Part shown: one piece after another, positions 8,725 through 18,219 of the stretch
How the letters are laid out: each line of letters begins with the position of its first letter
How positions within the stretch are numbered: the stretch's first letter is position 1
Assembly (NCBI GenBank): GCA_016765135.1
Contig: JAESQN010000048.1
Span: 1 to 44,535 of the forward strand
Direction of reading: 5' to 3'
Length of the DNA stretch: 44,535 bases
Source of the DNA: Robiginitomaculum sp.
Lineage (GTDB): Bacteria > Pseudomonadota > Alphaproteobacteria > Caulobacterales > Maricaulaceae
Program-made: the position numbers and the translations under genes
Notes under the pieces: generated by a model
The model's database searches: none
Told to the model about the DNA's origin: nothing
What the model saw: only the letters and a program-made list of their open reading frames with translations

Positions 8725-8784
8725 GCCCGCGTTGATTTTTAGACATGTTTATTTTTAGACGCGGGCGCAAAGCTTCGTTATAAA
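8725..8784 (+). promoter_or_regulatory. pyrH upstream region: inverted repeat and candidate promoter
   Basis: GCCCGCGT (8725-8732) is matched by its reverse complement ACGCGGGC (8759-8766). Between and overlapping them lie two direct copies of ATTTTTAGAC (8735-8744 and 8751-8760). A TATAAA at 8779-8784 with TAGACG 17 bases upstream is a possible promoter. The direct and inverted repeats overlapping the promoter make an operator plausible, but no regulator is identified. Confidence 0.4.
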
Positions 8785-8831
8785 GGCGGGGACTGAGTCG
8801 TAAGCCTATAGGGAATAGTCAGGGGAAGAGC

Positions 8832-9551
8832 ATGAGCGCCAAATTAAAATATAAACGGGTTTTGCTGAAAATCTCCGGTGAAGCCCTGATGGGGAGCCAG
8901 TCTTTCGGGATTGATGTGGATGTAACCGCACGCATCGCCGAGGAAGTGGCCAGCGCCCATGCCAAAGGTCTGGAAATCGGGCTCGTCATTGGCGGCGGTA
9001 ATATTTTTCGCGGACTAGCAGCTTCCGAAGCTGGGATAGAGCGCACAACCGCTGATTATATGGGCATGTTGGCTACGGTGATGAATGCCTTGGCCATGCA
9101 AAGTGCGCTCGAACATATCGGGCTGGACACACGGGTTATGTCGGCCATTCCTATGACCACCGTATGTGAACCCTATATCAGGCGCCGCGCCTCGCGCCAT
9201 ATGGCCCGTGGCCGGATCGTTATTTTTGCGGCTGGAACCGGCAATCCGTTTTTCACCACGGATACGGCTGCGGCCCTGCGCGCCGCTGAAATGGGGTGTG
9301 ATGCGCTTCTTAAAGGCACCAAGGTGGACGGGGTTTACGATAAAGACCCGGCCAAGCATGGGGACGCGGTTCGCTATGACCAGCTTTCCTATATGGATGT
9401 GATCACCAAGGATTTACAAGTCATGGACACATCGGCTGTGACATTGATGCGTGACAACGCTATCCCGATCATTGTATTTTCTATTGCTGAGAAACGCAGA
9501 TTTGAAGATGTGATGACCGGAAAAGGAATATGCACCATAATTACGTCATAA
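8832..9551 (+). CDS. pyrH: UMP kinase
   Basis: A 239-residue bacterial UMP kinase of the amino-acid-kinase fold; it converts UMP to UDP with ATP. Visible motifs are KISGEAL near the N-terminus (phosphate loop), [10 protein letters not shown], the [16 protein letters not shown] stretch, [20 protein letters not shown] and [13 protein letters not shown], all diagnostic for PyrH. Length is normal. ATG 8832 follows AGGGGAAGAG. It begins a run of closely spaced genes (pyrH-frr-uppS-cdsA-dxr-rseP-bamA) and was probably transcribed from its own promoter after the REP doublet. Confidence 0.97.
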   Translation: MSAKLKYKRVLLKISGEALMGSQSFGIDVDVTARIAEEVASAHAKGLEIGLVIGGGNIFRGLAASEAGIERTTADYMGMLATVMNALAMQSALEHIGLDTRVMSAIPMTTVCEPYIRRRASRHMARGRIVIFAAGTGNPFFTTDTAAALRAAEMGCDALLKGTKVDGVYDKDPAKHGDAVRYDQLSYMDVITKDLQVMDTSAVTLMRDNAIPIIVFSIAEKRRFEDVMTGKGICTIITS

Positions 9552-9590
9552 TTTTTATATTAGAGGTTTTGGCAAACGAAGGAGTTGAAG

Positions 9591-10154
9591 ATGGCTATAC
9601 AAGAATATGATCTCGCCGATTTGGGCCGCCGTATGGACGGAGCGATTACGGCGATGAGAAGCGAGTTTAACAGCTTGCGCACCGGGCGGGCCCACACGGC
9701 CATTTTAGATAATATTACCGTGGAAGCGTACGGCGCCCAGACCCCGCTTAACCAGGTAGGGGCGATCAATGTGCCCGAACCGCGTATGCTGAGTGTCAAT
9801 GTCTGGGATAAATCTCTGATTGCGGCCGTGGAGAAATCCCTGCGCGAAAGCAATCTCGGCATCAACCCGGTAGTTGACGGCCAGACCATCCGCATTCCCA
9901 TGCCGGCACTGACCGAAGAACGCCGCCAAGAGCTGACCAAAGTTGCGGGCAATTACGCCGAAGCCGCCAAGGTTGCAGTGCGCAATGTCCGGCGCGACGG
10001 TATGGAAACCCTGCGCGACCTGGAAAAATCTGGTGATATCAGCGAAGACGATCACAAGCATAGCTCCAGCGATGTTCAGGATATCACCGACAAGCATATT
10101 GAAAATATAGACAAGGCATTGGTGACCAAGAACGAAGAGATCATGCAGGTTTAA
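9591..10154 (+). CDS. frr: Ribosome recycling factor
   Basis: A 187-residue RRF, which with EF-G splits post-termination ribosomes. It shows the conserved [19 protein letters not shown], the [12 protein letters not shown] region, and the second helical part with [21 protein letters not shown] and ISEDDHK. Length equals the family norm of about 185. ATG 9591 follows AAGGAG; an in-frame TTG six bases upstream is less likely. It lies 39 bases after pyrH, the usual alphaproteobacterial partner. Confidence 0.97.
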   Translation: MAIQEYDLADLGRRMDGAITAMRSEFNSLRTGRAHTAILDNITVEAYGAQTPLNQVGAINVPEPRMLSVNVWDKSLIAAVEKSLRESNLGINPVVDGQTIRIPMPALTEERRQELTKVAGNYAEAAKVAVRNVRRDGMETLRDLEKSGDISEDDHKHSSSDVQDITDKHIENIDKALVTKNEEIMQV

Positions 10155-10161
10155 ATAGAGC

Positions 10162-10908
10162 ATGACCACCCGCGCCCCTAATCACATATTTCCGCAGCAC
10201 ATTGCCATAATTATGGACGGCAATGGGCGGTGGGCCAGCGGGCGCGGTAAACCACGGATTTTTGGTCATCAAGCCGGGGTTAAAACGGTGCGCCGGGTGG
10301 TGGAAGATGCATCCGAAATGGGTGTGAAATGCTTGACCCTATACAGTTTTTCCACGGAAAACTGGTCACGCCCGAAAACCGAAATTTCTGCACTGTTCGC
10401 GCTGATGCGCAAATATATCGACGATGATTTACAGACCTTGCATAAACGCGGTGTGCGGATACGGATATTAGGATCGCGGGCCGGGTTGAAGCCGGATATG
10501 TTGGCCATGCTGGACAGGGTTGAGGCTACCACCAAGGACAACAGCACATTTTTTCTCAATATCGCTTTTAATTATGGTGGCCGGGACGAAATATTGCGAG
10601 CGGCGCGGGCGTTTGCAGCAGATGTGAGTTCGGGGCGGACAGATAGCGCTGATTTGGACGAAGTCATGTTTGAAACCTATTTGGATACACATGGTTTAGT
10701 CGCGCCGGATCTGGTTATTCGCACCAGCGGAGAAAAGCGCATCAGCAATTTCTTGTTATGGCAGGCGGCCTATGCGGAATTTGTATTCACGGATGTGCTG
10801 TGGCCGGATTTTACCAAACATGATTTGCAGGCGGCCATAGAGGTTTTCCAAAACCGGGATCGCCGATTTGGTAATCTCGCACCTGTCAACACTGAAGAAG
10901 TGGCCTAG
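10162..10908 (+). CDS. uppS: Undecaprenyl diphosphate synthase (cis-prenyltransferase)
   Basis: A 248-residue cis-prenyltransferase that makes the C55 lipid carrier for cell-wall and LPS O-unit assembly. Motifs are complete: IIMDGNGRWA (the metal-binding Asp and Asn), TLYSFSTENWSRP, and DLVIRTSGEKRISNFLLWQ with AYAEFVF. The start ATG is seven bases after the frr stop. The stop is four bases before the cdsA start, so translation of the two is probably coupled. Confidence 0.97.
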   Translation: MTTRAPNHIFPQHIAIIMDGNGRWASGRGKPRIFGHQAGVKTVRRVVEDASEMGVKCLTLYSFSTENWSRPKTEISALFALMRKYIDDDLQTLHKRGVRIRILGSRAGLKPDMLAMLDRVEATTKDNSTFFLNIAFNYGGRDEILRAARAFAADVSSGRTDSADLDEVMFETYLDTHGLVAPDLVIRTSGEKRISNFLLWQAAYAEFVFTDVLWPDFTKHDLQAAIEVFQNRDRRFGNLAPVNTEEVA

Positions 10909-10912
10909 GATT

Positions 10913-11755
10913 ATGGGGGAAATTGCGGAAACGACGGTCAAAAGCTCTCGCTGGAAAACCCTTGGTGTGCGGGCGGTTTCGGGCCTGGTTTTGATGGCCA
11001 TTTGCGGTATTCCTATTTATTTTGGCGGCTGGATTTGGGCGGTTTTTATCGTTTTGGTGTGTGCGCGTGTGATTTATGAATGGGTGCGTATGACTGATAT
11101 TGGCGCGGGGAAGCTGGCATTTGTTGTGCCTGTTGTCGGCTTGCTCGCGGTTATGGGCTTGGCCCAATACGGGTTGTGGCAACAGGCTCTGGTGTCGGTT
11201 GTGTTCATCGGGGCGGTAGCCACCTATGAACGCTCTAGACGTAGTGGTGGTTTGTGGGCCGGGTTTGGTGTCTTGTATGTTTTATTGCCAAGCCTGACAA
11301 TGTTATGGTTGCGCGGAGATGTGGCCGGTTTTGCGGCCGCCGGGTTTGCCAAATTTTTGTTTATTGTTGTTGTGGTTATTGCGGCGGACACCTGGGCCTA
11401 TCTGGGTGGTTCGACGATTGGTGGCCCGAAATTGGTGCCAAATATAAGCCCCAACAAAACCTGGTCTGGCTTGGTCAGCGGGTTTGTTTTTGGCGCGGCC
11501 TTTGGCGCTCTTGCGGCCTGGGTTATCGGATTTAACCCTGCATATGGCGCATTATTGGCTCTGCCAATTGTAGCATTTGCTGTGGCTGGTGATTTGCTGG
11601 AATCCATGATCAAGCGGCATTTAAAGGTTAAGGACGCAGGCGGTATTATTCCGGGACACGGAGGTCTTCTGGATAGAATAGACTCGCTTTTGCTGATTGT
11701 GGTTGTGGCGGCTGGTGCATTATTGTTGTGGCCAAGTTTATGGCCCATGGTCTAA
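10913..11755 (+). CDS. cdsA: Phosphatidate cytidylyltransferase
   Basis: A 280-residue integral membrane enzyme that makes CDP-diacylglycerol from phosphatidate and CTP. There are about seven to eight hydrophobic segments. Near the C-terminus is the CdsA signature, IKRHLKVKDAGGIIPGHGGLLDR-IDS in two adjoining parts, with the invariant Lys, Asp and His. ATG 10913 is chosen because it leaves a short cytosolic head (MGEIAETTVKSSRWK) and fits four bases after uppS; an earlier start would overlap uppS. It acts in the inner membrane. Confidence 0.95.
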   Translation: MGEIAETTVKSSRWKTLGVRAVSGLVLMAICGIPIYFGGWIWAVFIVLVCARVIYEWVRMTDIGAGKLAFVVPVVGLLAVMGLAQYGLWQQALVSVVFIGAVATYERSRRSGGLWAGFGVLYVLLPSLTMLWLRGDVAGFAAAGFAKFLFIVVVVIAADTWAYLGGSTIGGPKLVPNISPNKTWSGLVSGFVFGAAFGALAAWVIGFNPAYGALLALPIVAFAVAGDLLESMIKRHLKVKDAGGIIPGHGGLLDRIDSLLLIVVVAAGALLLWPSLWPMV

Positions 11756-11761
11756 TAATTT

Positions 11762-12958
11762 ATGGCTAAACGTGTCACCATATTAGGCTCAACCGGGTCT
11801 ATCGGGCAAAGCACACTGAGCCTGTTACGCGCTGCAAAACCGGACGCGTACAAAGTCGTTTGCCTGAGTGCACATACCAGTGCAAAGGAACTGGCAGAGC
11901 AAGCCCTTGAGTTTAGGCCCGAATTTGTGGTGCTGGGCCATGAGGGTGATCGGGCGGATAATCGGGCTATCTTGGAAGATGCATTATCCGGGAGCGGCAT
12001 AGAAATAGGTATAGGGCGCAAAGCCGTGATTGAAGCCGGGGCCTGGCCTTCGGATTTTATCATGGCGGCCATCGTCGGAGCCGCCGGGCTAGAGCCGACA
12101 TTAGCGGCGGCCTCGCAAGGGACAACGCTTGCTCTGGCCAATAAGGAATGTCTGGTCAGCGCGGGCGCGTTGTTTATGGAGGCAGTGGCGGCATCCGGTA
12201 CGACATTATTGCCCGTGGATTCCGAGCACAATGCGATCTTCCAGGTTTTGAACAACAAGCGGCCCGAGGATGTGCGCAGGTTGATTTTAACGGCGTCCGG
12301 CGGCCCGTTTCGCACGTTCACGGATGCGCAACTTAAGTTCGTCACCCGCGCACAAGCGCTTAATCACCCGGTTTGGGATATGGGGGCTAAGATCTCCATT
12401 GATTCGGCCACCTTGATGAACAAAGGGTTGGAGCTTATCGAGGCCAGTTATTTGTTCGAGCGCCCGTCCAGGGAAATTGATATTATCATCCACCCCCAAT
12501 CTATCATCCATTCCATGGTTGAATATGTGGACGGTTCGGTTCTGGCGCAAATGGGGTCGCCTGACATGCGTACCCCCATTGCTTATGCTTTGGCGTGGCC
12601 AGAACGTATGCAGACGGATGTGAAAACCCTGGATTTGACCGAAATAGCCAAATTGGAGTTTTTTGCGCCTGACCCGGAGAAGTTTCCGGCTTTGCGCCTG
12701 GCTCGCGAAGCCCTTGAGGCGGGCGGCATGGCTCCAACTGTGCTTAATGCTGCCAATGAGATTGCCGTGGCGCAATTTTTGCAAGGCGATTTAGGTTTCC
12801 CGGCCCTTACAAAGTGTATAGAAAAGGTATTGGGGTGCTTCCAAAGGGAGAAAAGTTTTGCTAAGCCTCCTCGAAGCTTAGAAGATGTGCTGGATATTGA
12901 TCAGCGTGCAAGGATAAAGGCTACTGAAGTGGTAAAAGCAATGGGTGGAACGTCTTAG
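11762..12958 (+). CDS. dxr: 1-deoxy-D-xylulose 5-phosphate reductoisomerase
   Basis: A 398-residue Dxr, the second step of the non-mevalonate isoprenoid pathway, feeding uppS above. The NADPH-binding start is VTILGSTGSIGQSTL. The substrate and metal segments PVDSEHNAIFQVL and LTASGGPFR are present, as are NHPVWDMGAKISIDSATLMNKGLE and the HPQSIIHSMVEY stretch. Length is as expected. It sits six bases after cdsA, and its TAG stop directly abuts the GTG start of rseP. Confidence 0.97.
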   Translation: MAKRVTILGSTGSIGQSTLSLLRAAKPDAYKVVCLSAHTSAKELAEQALEFRPEFVVLGHEGDRADNRAILEDALSGSGIEIGIGRKAVIEAGAWPSDFIMAAIVGAAGLEPTLAAASQGTTLALANKECLVSAGALFMEAVAASGTTLLPVDSEHNAIFQVLNNKRPEDVRRLILTASGGPFRTFTDAQLKFVTRAQALNHPVWDMGAKISIDSATLMNKGLELIEASYLFERPSREIDIIIHPQSIIHSMVEYVDGSVLAQMGSPDMRTPIAYALAWPERMQTDVKTLDLTEIAKLEFFAPDPEKFPALRLAREALEAGGMAPTVLNAANEIAVAQFLQGDLGFPALTKCIEKVLGCFQREKSFAKPPRSLEDVLDIDQRARIKATEVVKAMGGTS

Positions 12959-14158
12959 GTGTTACAATTTTTAATAAATGCGGTCATCACGGTTCTAAGC
13001 TTTGGCTTTGTGCTTGGCTTGCTGGTGTTTATCCACGAGCTTGGCCATTACGCTATGGGGCGGTTTTTCGGGGTTGCGGTTGAGCGGTTTTCCGTCGGTT
13101 TTGGCAAACCCGTGCTTCGTTACAAGGCTAAATCTGGCACAGAATGGGTGGTGTCGCGTATTCCGCTGGGCGGATATGTGAAATTTCTCGGCGATGCAGG
13201 TGCTGCCAGCAATCCCGACACCGAGGAGTTGGCGAAAATTAAAGACGAAATGGACAGCAAGCACGGCAAGGATGTGTGGAAGTCCTGCCTGCATTTCAAA
13301 CCACTTTACCAAAGGGCATTGGTGGCATTTGCCGGCCCTATGGCCAATTTCATTTTGGCGGCGGTGTTGTTTGCAGGCATAGCTTTGGGGATTGGTGTCT
13401 ATAAAAACACCGCTGAGATTCAGACGGTGATGCCCGGCGGCCCGGCGGCGCAAGCCGGGTTTGTTGTCGGGGATAAATTTTTAACCATAGACGGCAAAGA
13501 GGCTAGCGGCGTCAATATGGTCATACAAATTATCACTTTAAATAGCGGCGAGCAGCTCGGCGTAGAAGTTCTGCGCGGCAACGAGACTGTGGATTTGGTT
13601 GTAACACCCGAGCGTCGTGAGAAAAAAGATGGTATTGGTGGTCGAATGACGGGAGGGGGCATTGATGTAGTAATTGGTGGTGCGATTGTTCACAAAACCT
13701 ACACTTTACCCGAGGCGGCCAAATACGGGGTGGATAGTGTTGGCAATACGTTGTCTTCTACAGTCTACTATATCGGGCGGATATTTCAGGGCAAGGAAGA
13801 TGGGAAAGCCCTTGGCGGCCCCGTGAAAATCCTGGCATTTTCTGGCAAAATTGGCGTGATGTCCTCGCAGGTTGAGGGCGGCATTGGCGCTAAATCACGC
13901 GCCCTGTTCTACAATCTACTCTCGCTGGCTGCCGTACTTTCCGTCGGCTTAGGTTTCGCAAATTTAATGCCAATTCCTGTTTTAGACGGTGGACATTTGA
14001 TGTACTACGGCTATGAAGCTGTCATGCGACGTCCTTTAAGTGCACGGGCGCAAGAAATAGGGTTTCGTGTCGGTTTTGCCGTGCTAATAACTCTGTTTGT
14101 AGTATTAACATTCAATGATATCGGGTATGTCTCGAGCTTATTTGAGAAAACGGGATAA
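12959..14158 (+). CDS. rseP: RseP/RIP site-2 zinc metalloprotease
   Basis: A 399-residue intramembrane protease that cleaves anti-sigma factors and leftover signal peptides. The first membrane helix carries the zinc motif HELGH (residues 26-30). A periplasmic PDZ domain follows at roughly residues 130-220 (PGGPAAQAGFVVGDKFLTIDG), and a late helix holds NLMPIPVLDGGH with the third zinc ligand Asp. The start is GTG immediately after the dxr stop, within the tightly packed operon. One PDZ domain rather than two is common in alphaproteobacteria. Confidence 0.95.
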   Translation: MLQFLINAVITVLSFGFVLGLLVFIHELGHYAMGRFFGVAVERFSVGFGKPVLRYKAKSGTEWVVSRIPLGGYVKFLGDAGAASNPDTEELAKIKDEMDSKHGKDVWKSCLHFKPLYQRALVAFAGPMANFILAAVLFAGIALGIGVYKNTAEIQTVMPGGPAAQAGFVVGDKFLTIDGKEASGVNMVIQIITLNSGEQLGVEVLRGNETVDLVVTPERREKKDGIGGRMTGGGIDVVIGGAIVHKTYTLPEAAKYGVDSVGNTLSSTVYYIGRIFQGKEDGKALGGPVKILAFSGKIGVMSSQVEGGIGAKSRALFYNLLSLAAVLSVGLGFANLMPIPVLDGGHLMYYGYEAVMRRPLSARAQEIGFRVGFAVLITLFVVLTFNDIGYVSSLFEKTG

Positions 14159-14170
14159 ATTGTAGGGGTT

Positions 14171-16558
14171 ATGATTAAAACCGAGACCAATTACAGTATG
14201 CGTGCTTGCCTGTTTGCCTTCTTCATGGGGGTCGTGTTGAGCCTTGGCTTGGTAACAGCACCCGTTGCTTCGGCCCAAGATGAAGCGAATGCACAAGCGC
14301 CGGTACAAGTCCGTCCCGACTTTATCAAATCCATAAGAGTTATTGGCAACCAGCGGGTGGAAGCCAACACGGTTGCTTCATATCTGTTGATCGCACCGGG
14401 TGATCGGTACAGTGAAGAGCGGATTGATTTGTCCATCAAGACCTTGTTTGCTACGGGGCTATTTGCCGATGTTTTAATCGAACCGGGCGACGGGAATTTG
14501 GTTATCCGGGTTGTGGAAAACCCGATCATTAACCGGGTGATCGTTGAGGGCAATAAGGCCCTCAAAACCGATAAAATTACAGACGAGCTAGAAGCAGCTC
14601 CGCGTTCGGTATTTACTCGTTCTCGTGTGCAGGCGGATGTGCAGAGAATTGTTGATCTATATAGTCAATCAGGCCGGTTTGCAGCGCAAGTCATCCCCAA
14701 AGTCGTTCAGCAAGATCAAAACAGGGTTGATCTGATTTTCGAAATTACCGAAGGGCCGACCACGGGCATCAAGCGTATCAATTTTATTGGTAATAACGAG
14801 TATTCCGACAGGCGTTTGCGTAAACAATTGGCTACCAAGGAATCTATTTGGTACAAGTTTTTAACCTCAAATGACAATTATGATCCCAACAGACTGGAAT
14901 TTGACCGCGAACAAGTCCGGACATTTTACACGGACAGGGGGTTCGCTGATTTCCGGGTCGTTTCTGCCGTAGCGGAACTGGTGCCTAACCAGAAAGATTT
15001 CTATATCACGTTCACCGTTGATGAGGGCCTGGAATATACATGGGGTGACATAACTGTTGAAACCGAATTGGAAGCTCTCGACCAGAAAGTTCTAGAAGCC
15101 ATCGTGCCCATTAGGACGGGCCGGATTTATAGATCCAGTGATGTGGAAGCTGCCATTGATACGCTGACATTTGCTTCTGGCGCGGCGGGTTATGCATTTG
15201 TTGATATTCAACCGCAGATCAAACGAAACCGTGAGACGAAAACCGTTGATCTGGTATTTAATATGGTTGAGGGGCCTAGAGTCTATATTGAGCGTATTGA
15301 TATCGTCGGCAACACAACCACGCTGGACTATGTTATTCGCAGGGAAATGGAACTGGTTGAAGGGGATGCCTTTAACCGGATATTGCTGGACAGATCCAGG
15401 AACCGTGTCCGGGGGTTGCGGTTTTTTGAAGCAGTGGAAATCACTGAAATTCAAGGGTCAACACCGGACCGCGCTATTGTTGAAGTGAAAGTCGTTGAAC
15501 AACCGACGGGCGAGTTATCGTTCTCCGCCGGGTTCTCGTCCGCCAGTCGTTTTTTGGTCGATTTTACGATCAGCCAGCGTAATTTGCGTGGACGTGGGCA
15601 ACAATTACGCCTTGCAATTCGCGCTAGTTCTTTCCGCCAGGAGATTGATCTGCGATTTACCGAGCCGCGTTTCTTAAACCGGAATTTGGCGGCTGGTATT
15701 GAATTGTTTAACATTACCAACGACTTCACCCGGCAGGCGGGCTTCCGCTCGACCCGAGTAGGTGCGCAAGCAACTTTGGGATTTCGTGTAACAGACTTTA
15801 CGAGCTTGCAGGCCCGGTATGCGCTTCGTCGCGAAACTGTGGATTGTTCAGCCGCTTTGACGCAAACGAACCCGCAATTGTGCTTGCAACAAAACAACCG
15901 CTTGTCATCAGTTCTTGGCTATACATTTAACTGGGATCGTAAAAATGACCCGATCCAGCCGACAGGTGGCTTTGATCTATTTCTGACGCAAGACTTCGCC
16001 GGTCTTGGTGGGGATGTGAAGTATCTGCGTACTGAATTTAGAGCGGCTACTTACCGAGGTATTATTAAAGATGTTGTGGCAACGCTCAAAGTTTCTGGCG
16101 GATTTATCACGGGTTGGGGTGGTGATGCCGTACAAATCAATGACAGGTTTTTTAAAGGCTCGCAGACATTTCGCGGCTTTGATCGTGCGGGTATTGGGCC
16201 AAGGCAAGTCATACTGAATAATCCAGCTTTTCCAGAGGGCCAACGAGGCAATGCTCTTGGTGGCAACGCTTTTGGTCACGCTGTTGCTGAGGTGAGTTTT
16301 CCCCTTGTAGCTTCTCTGACAGGGAGTATATTTATTGAAGCGGGTACAGTTGGTTTGCTCGATGATGAATTTAGAGTGACACCGGATCCAAACATCTTGA
16401 TTGTTCGGGATGATTTATCCATCCGTTCCGTGGTTGGTAGTAGTATCTTCTGGACTTCACCATTCGGGCCTATCCGGTTCGATTTCACCCAATCGCTTGC
16501 AAGAGAAAGTTTTGATGAAGCTGTATCCTTCCAGTTTAACACAAGTACAAGGTTCTAA
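14171..16558 (+). CDS. bamA: Outer membrane protein assembly factor BamA
   Basis: A 795-residue Omp85 protein. A signal peptide of about 35 residues ends near ASAQDEANA. Five POTRA domains follow, beginning FIKSIRVIGNQRVEANTV, with GNNEYSDRRL and VGNTTTLDYVIRREM marking later ones. The C-terminal barrel includes the loop-6 RGF motif in TFRGFDRAGIG, and the chain ends in a terminal Phe (NTSTRF), the usual barrel recognition signal. BamA folds barrel proteins into the outer membrane, including the TonB receptor encoded downstream. It lies 12 bases after rseP and one base before the ompH gene. Confidence 0.97.
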   Translation: MIKTETNYSMRACLFAFFMGVVLSLGLVTAPVASAQDEANAQAPVQVRPDFIKSIRVIGNQRVEANTVASYLLIAPGDRYSEERIDLSIKTLFATGLFADVLIEPGDGNLVIRVVENPIINRVIVEGNKALKTDKITDELEAAPRSVFTRSRVQADVQRIVDLYSQSGRFAAQVIPKVVQQDQNRVDLIFEITEGPTTGIKRINFIGNNEYSDRRLRKQLATKESIWYKFLTSNDNYDPNRLEFDREQVRTFYTDRGFADFRVVSAVAELVPNQKDFYITFTVDEGLEYTWGDITVETELEALDQKVLEAIVPIRTGRIYRSSDVEAAIDTLTFASGAAGYAFVDIQPQIKRNRETKTVDLVFNMVEGPRVYIERIDIVGNTTTLDYVIRREMELVEGDAFNRILLDRSRNRVRGLRFFEAVEITEIQGSTPDRAIVEVKVVEQPTGELSFSAGFSSASRFLVDFTISQRNLRGRGQQLRLAIRASSFRQEIDLRFTEPRFLNRNLAAGIELFNITNDFTRQAGFRSTRVGAQATLGFRVTDFTSLQARYALRRETVDCSAALTQTNPQLCLQQNNRLSSVLGYTFNWDRKNDPIQPTGGFDLFLTQDFAGLGGDVKYLRTEFRAATYRGIIKDVVATLKVSGGFITGWGGDAVQINDRFFKGSQTFRGFDRAGIGPRQVILNNPAFPEGQRGNALGGNAFGHAVAEVSFPLVASLTGSIFIEAGTVGLLDDEFRVTPDPNILIVRDDLSIRSVVGSSIFWTSPFGPIRFDFTQSLARESFDEAVSFQFNTSTRF

Positions 16559-16559
16559 A

Positions 16560-17168
16560 ATGAAAACCCCTAAATTTATTCTATCCATGGCTATTGGCCT
16601 ATTCGCGACACTCACTCTGGTCAATACGGCTATGGCGCAATCGACAATTCTTGTTGTTGACCAATCCCGTGTTTTGCGTGATTCCGATGTTGGCAAACAT
16701 ATTAAACGCCAGATCGAATCTATCGGCAAGCAAATGGAAGCCGAAATGAAAGCGCAAGTTTCACCAATTGCAGGTGAGCGTACACGGTTAATGACAGAGT
16801 TGAAAGATATGAATGTTGAGGCGCTGAAGTCCAGGCCTGATTTACAAAAACGGGCAGCGTCTTTGCAAGAAAAAACTCAAAAATCTCAACTGGAAGTGAA
16901 ATATAAGCAAACAGAACTGCAAATCACAGAGCAGAAAGCTTTAGCTAAAATCAATGAAAAGCTTGCAGCTATTATGAAGGCCATCGTAGACGAGAAACGT
17001 GCAGACGTGGTTTTGGATCGGTCAATGGTGATTTATACAGGGCCTAGCACTGACATCACTGACGCTGTCATCAGCCGCCTAAACAGCCAGATGAAAACTG
17101 TAACTGTTGTACGTGAACGTTTGCCGCGCAAGCCCTTACCCAAAGCCCAACCAACACAAGGCCGATAA
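16560..17168 (+). CDS. OmpH/Skp family periplasmic chaperone
   Basis: A 202-residue protein with a clear signal peptide (MKTPKFILSMAIGLFATLTL to NTAMAQ). The mature part opens with STILVVDQSRVLRDSDVGKHI, the usual OmpH beginning, followed by a long charged helical stretch (about 50-140, rich in Lys, Glu and Gln) that would form the coiled-coil tentacles of Skp. It holds unfolded outer-membrane proteins in the periplasm for BamA. The ATG is one base after the bamA stop, so the two are surely co-transcribed. The C-terminus is somewhat longer and more basic than in E. coli Skp. Confidence 0.9.
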   Translation: MKTPKFILSMAIGLFATLTLVNTAMAQSTILVVDQSRVLRDSDVGKHIKRQIESIGKQMEAEMKAQVSPIAGERTRLMTELKDMNVEALKSRPDLQKRAASLQEKTQKSQLEVKYKQTELQITEQKALAKINEKLAAIMKAIVDEKRADVVLDRSMVIYTGPSTDITDAVISRLNSQMKTVTVVRERLPRKPLPKAQPTQGR

Positions 17169-17188
17169 ACGCGAGGGGGTGGGGCGTT

Positions 17189-18193
17189 ATGGTAGAAGAA
17201 CGGTTTTATAAACATCTTGGCCCGCTCCCCCTAATCGAGCTTCTTGACACGTTGGATGTGGATATCCCCGAAGGTCAATTTGGCGACATTCAAATACAAA
17301 ATGCGGCCCCTATAGGCCAAGCTGCCAACGCTGATATAACTTATTTGGACGGGAAGAATGTTGCCAAAAAAAGTGCGGGATGTAAGGCGGCGGCGTGTTT
17401 TGTTCGTGCAGGTAATGCCCATCTAGTCGGTCAAAATAATGTGCTTGCGCTTATTTCGAACCAGCCGCAGGCGGATTTCGCCAAAGTTTTAGGGCATATG
17501 TATGCGCCTTTGAAATATGGTAAAAATGGAAATCCTAGTTTTACAAATGTCACACCTAATCAGGGCGTAGTTATTGGTGCGGGGGCTGAGATAGGCGAAG
17601 GCACCAGCATTGGGCCAAATTCTGTCATTGGTCCTGGCGTTCGGATTGGCGCGAACTGCCAAATCGGTGCCAATGTTGTCATCGAATTTTCGCGGCTGGG
17701 GGATGGTTGTAAAATCCACCACGGGGCCGTTCTAGGCGGCACAGGTTTTGGTGTTACACCATCTGCTGATGGTGCAGTTGATGTCCCCCATGTGGGTAGT
17801 GTGCGCCTTGGTGATCATGTCAGTATCGGATGTAATACGACCATTGACCGGGCTATGTTCGGTGAAACGAAAATTGGTACGGGTAGCAAGCTTGATAACC
17901 TCATCCAGATCGCCCATAATGTACAAATTGGTAATAATTGTATGTTCGCAGCCTTTGTGGGCATCGCTGGAAGTGCGCGTATTGGAAACGGCGTGATCAT
18001 GGGGGGGGGCGTTGGTATTCCTGATCATATTTCTATTGGCGACGGTGTGACTTTGGTGGCGCAAGCCGGGCCGATTAGAGATGTGCCAGCCGGGGAAACA
18101 TGGGGCGGGGCGCCTGCTACGCCTATACGGGAACAATTGCGACAATTGAGTGCACTGCGCAAATTGGTTAAGAAAAAACCACCTGCCAAGTGA
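17189..18193 (+). CDS. lpxD: UDP-3-O-acylglucosamine N-acyltransferase
   Basis: A 334-residue LpxD, the third step of lipid A synthesis. An N-terminal uridine-binding domain (up to about 110) is followed by a left-handed beta-helix of hexapeptide repeats (for example GAGAEIGEGTSIGPNSVIG). The catalytic His lies in LIQIAHNVQIGNN. A C-terminal helical part ends in KKKPPAK. The start ATG follows a purine-rich GAGGGGG. It opens the lipid A part of the cluster. Confidence 0.96.
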   Translation: MVEERFYKHLGPLPLIELLDTLDVDIPEGQFGDIQIQNAAPIGQAANADITYLDGKNVAKKSAGCKAAACFVRAGNAHLVGQNNVLALISNQPQADFAKVLGHMYAPLKYGKNGNPSFTNVTPNQGVVIGAGAEIGEGTSIGPNSVIGPGVRIGANCQIGANVVIEFSRLGDGCKIHHGAVLGGTGFGVTPSADGAVDVPHVGSVRLGDHVSIGCNTTIDRAMFGETKIGTGSKLDNLIQIAHNVQIGNNCMFAAFVGIAGSARIGNGVIMGGGVGIPDHISIGDGVTLVAQAGPIRDVPAGETWGGAPATPIREQLRQLSALRKLVKKKPPAK

Positions 18194-18219
18194 GATGCGT
18201 ACAAAGTGAGGGAGCGGTC

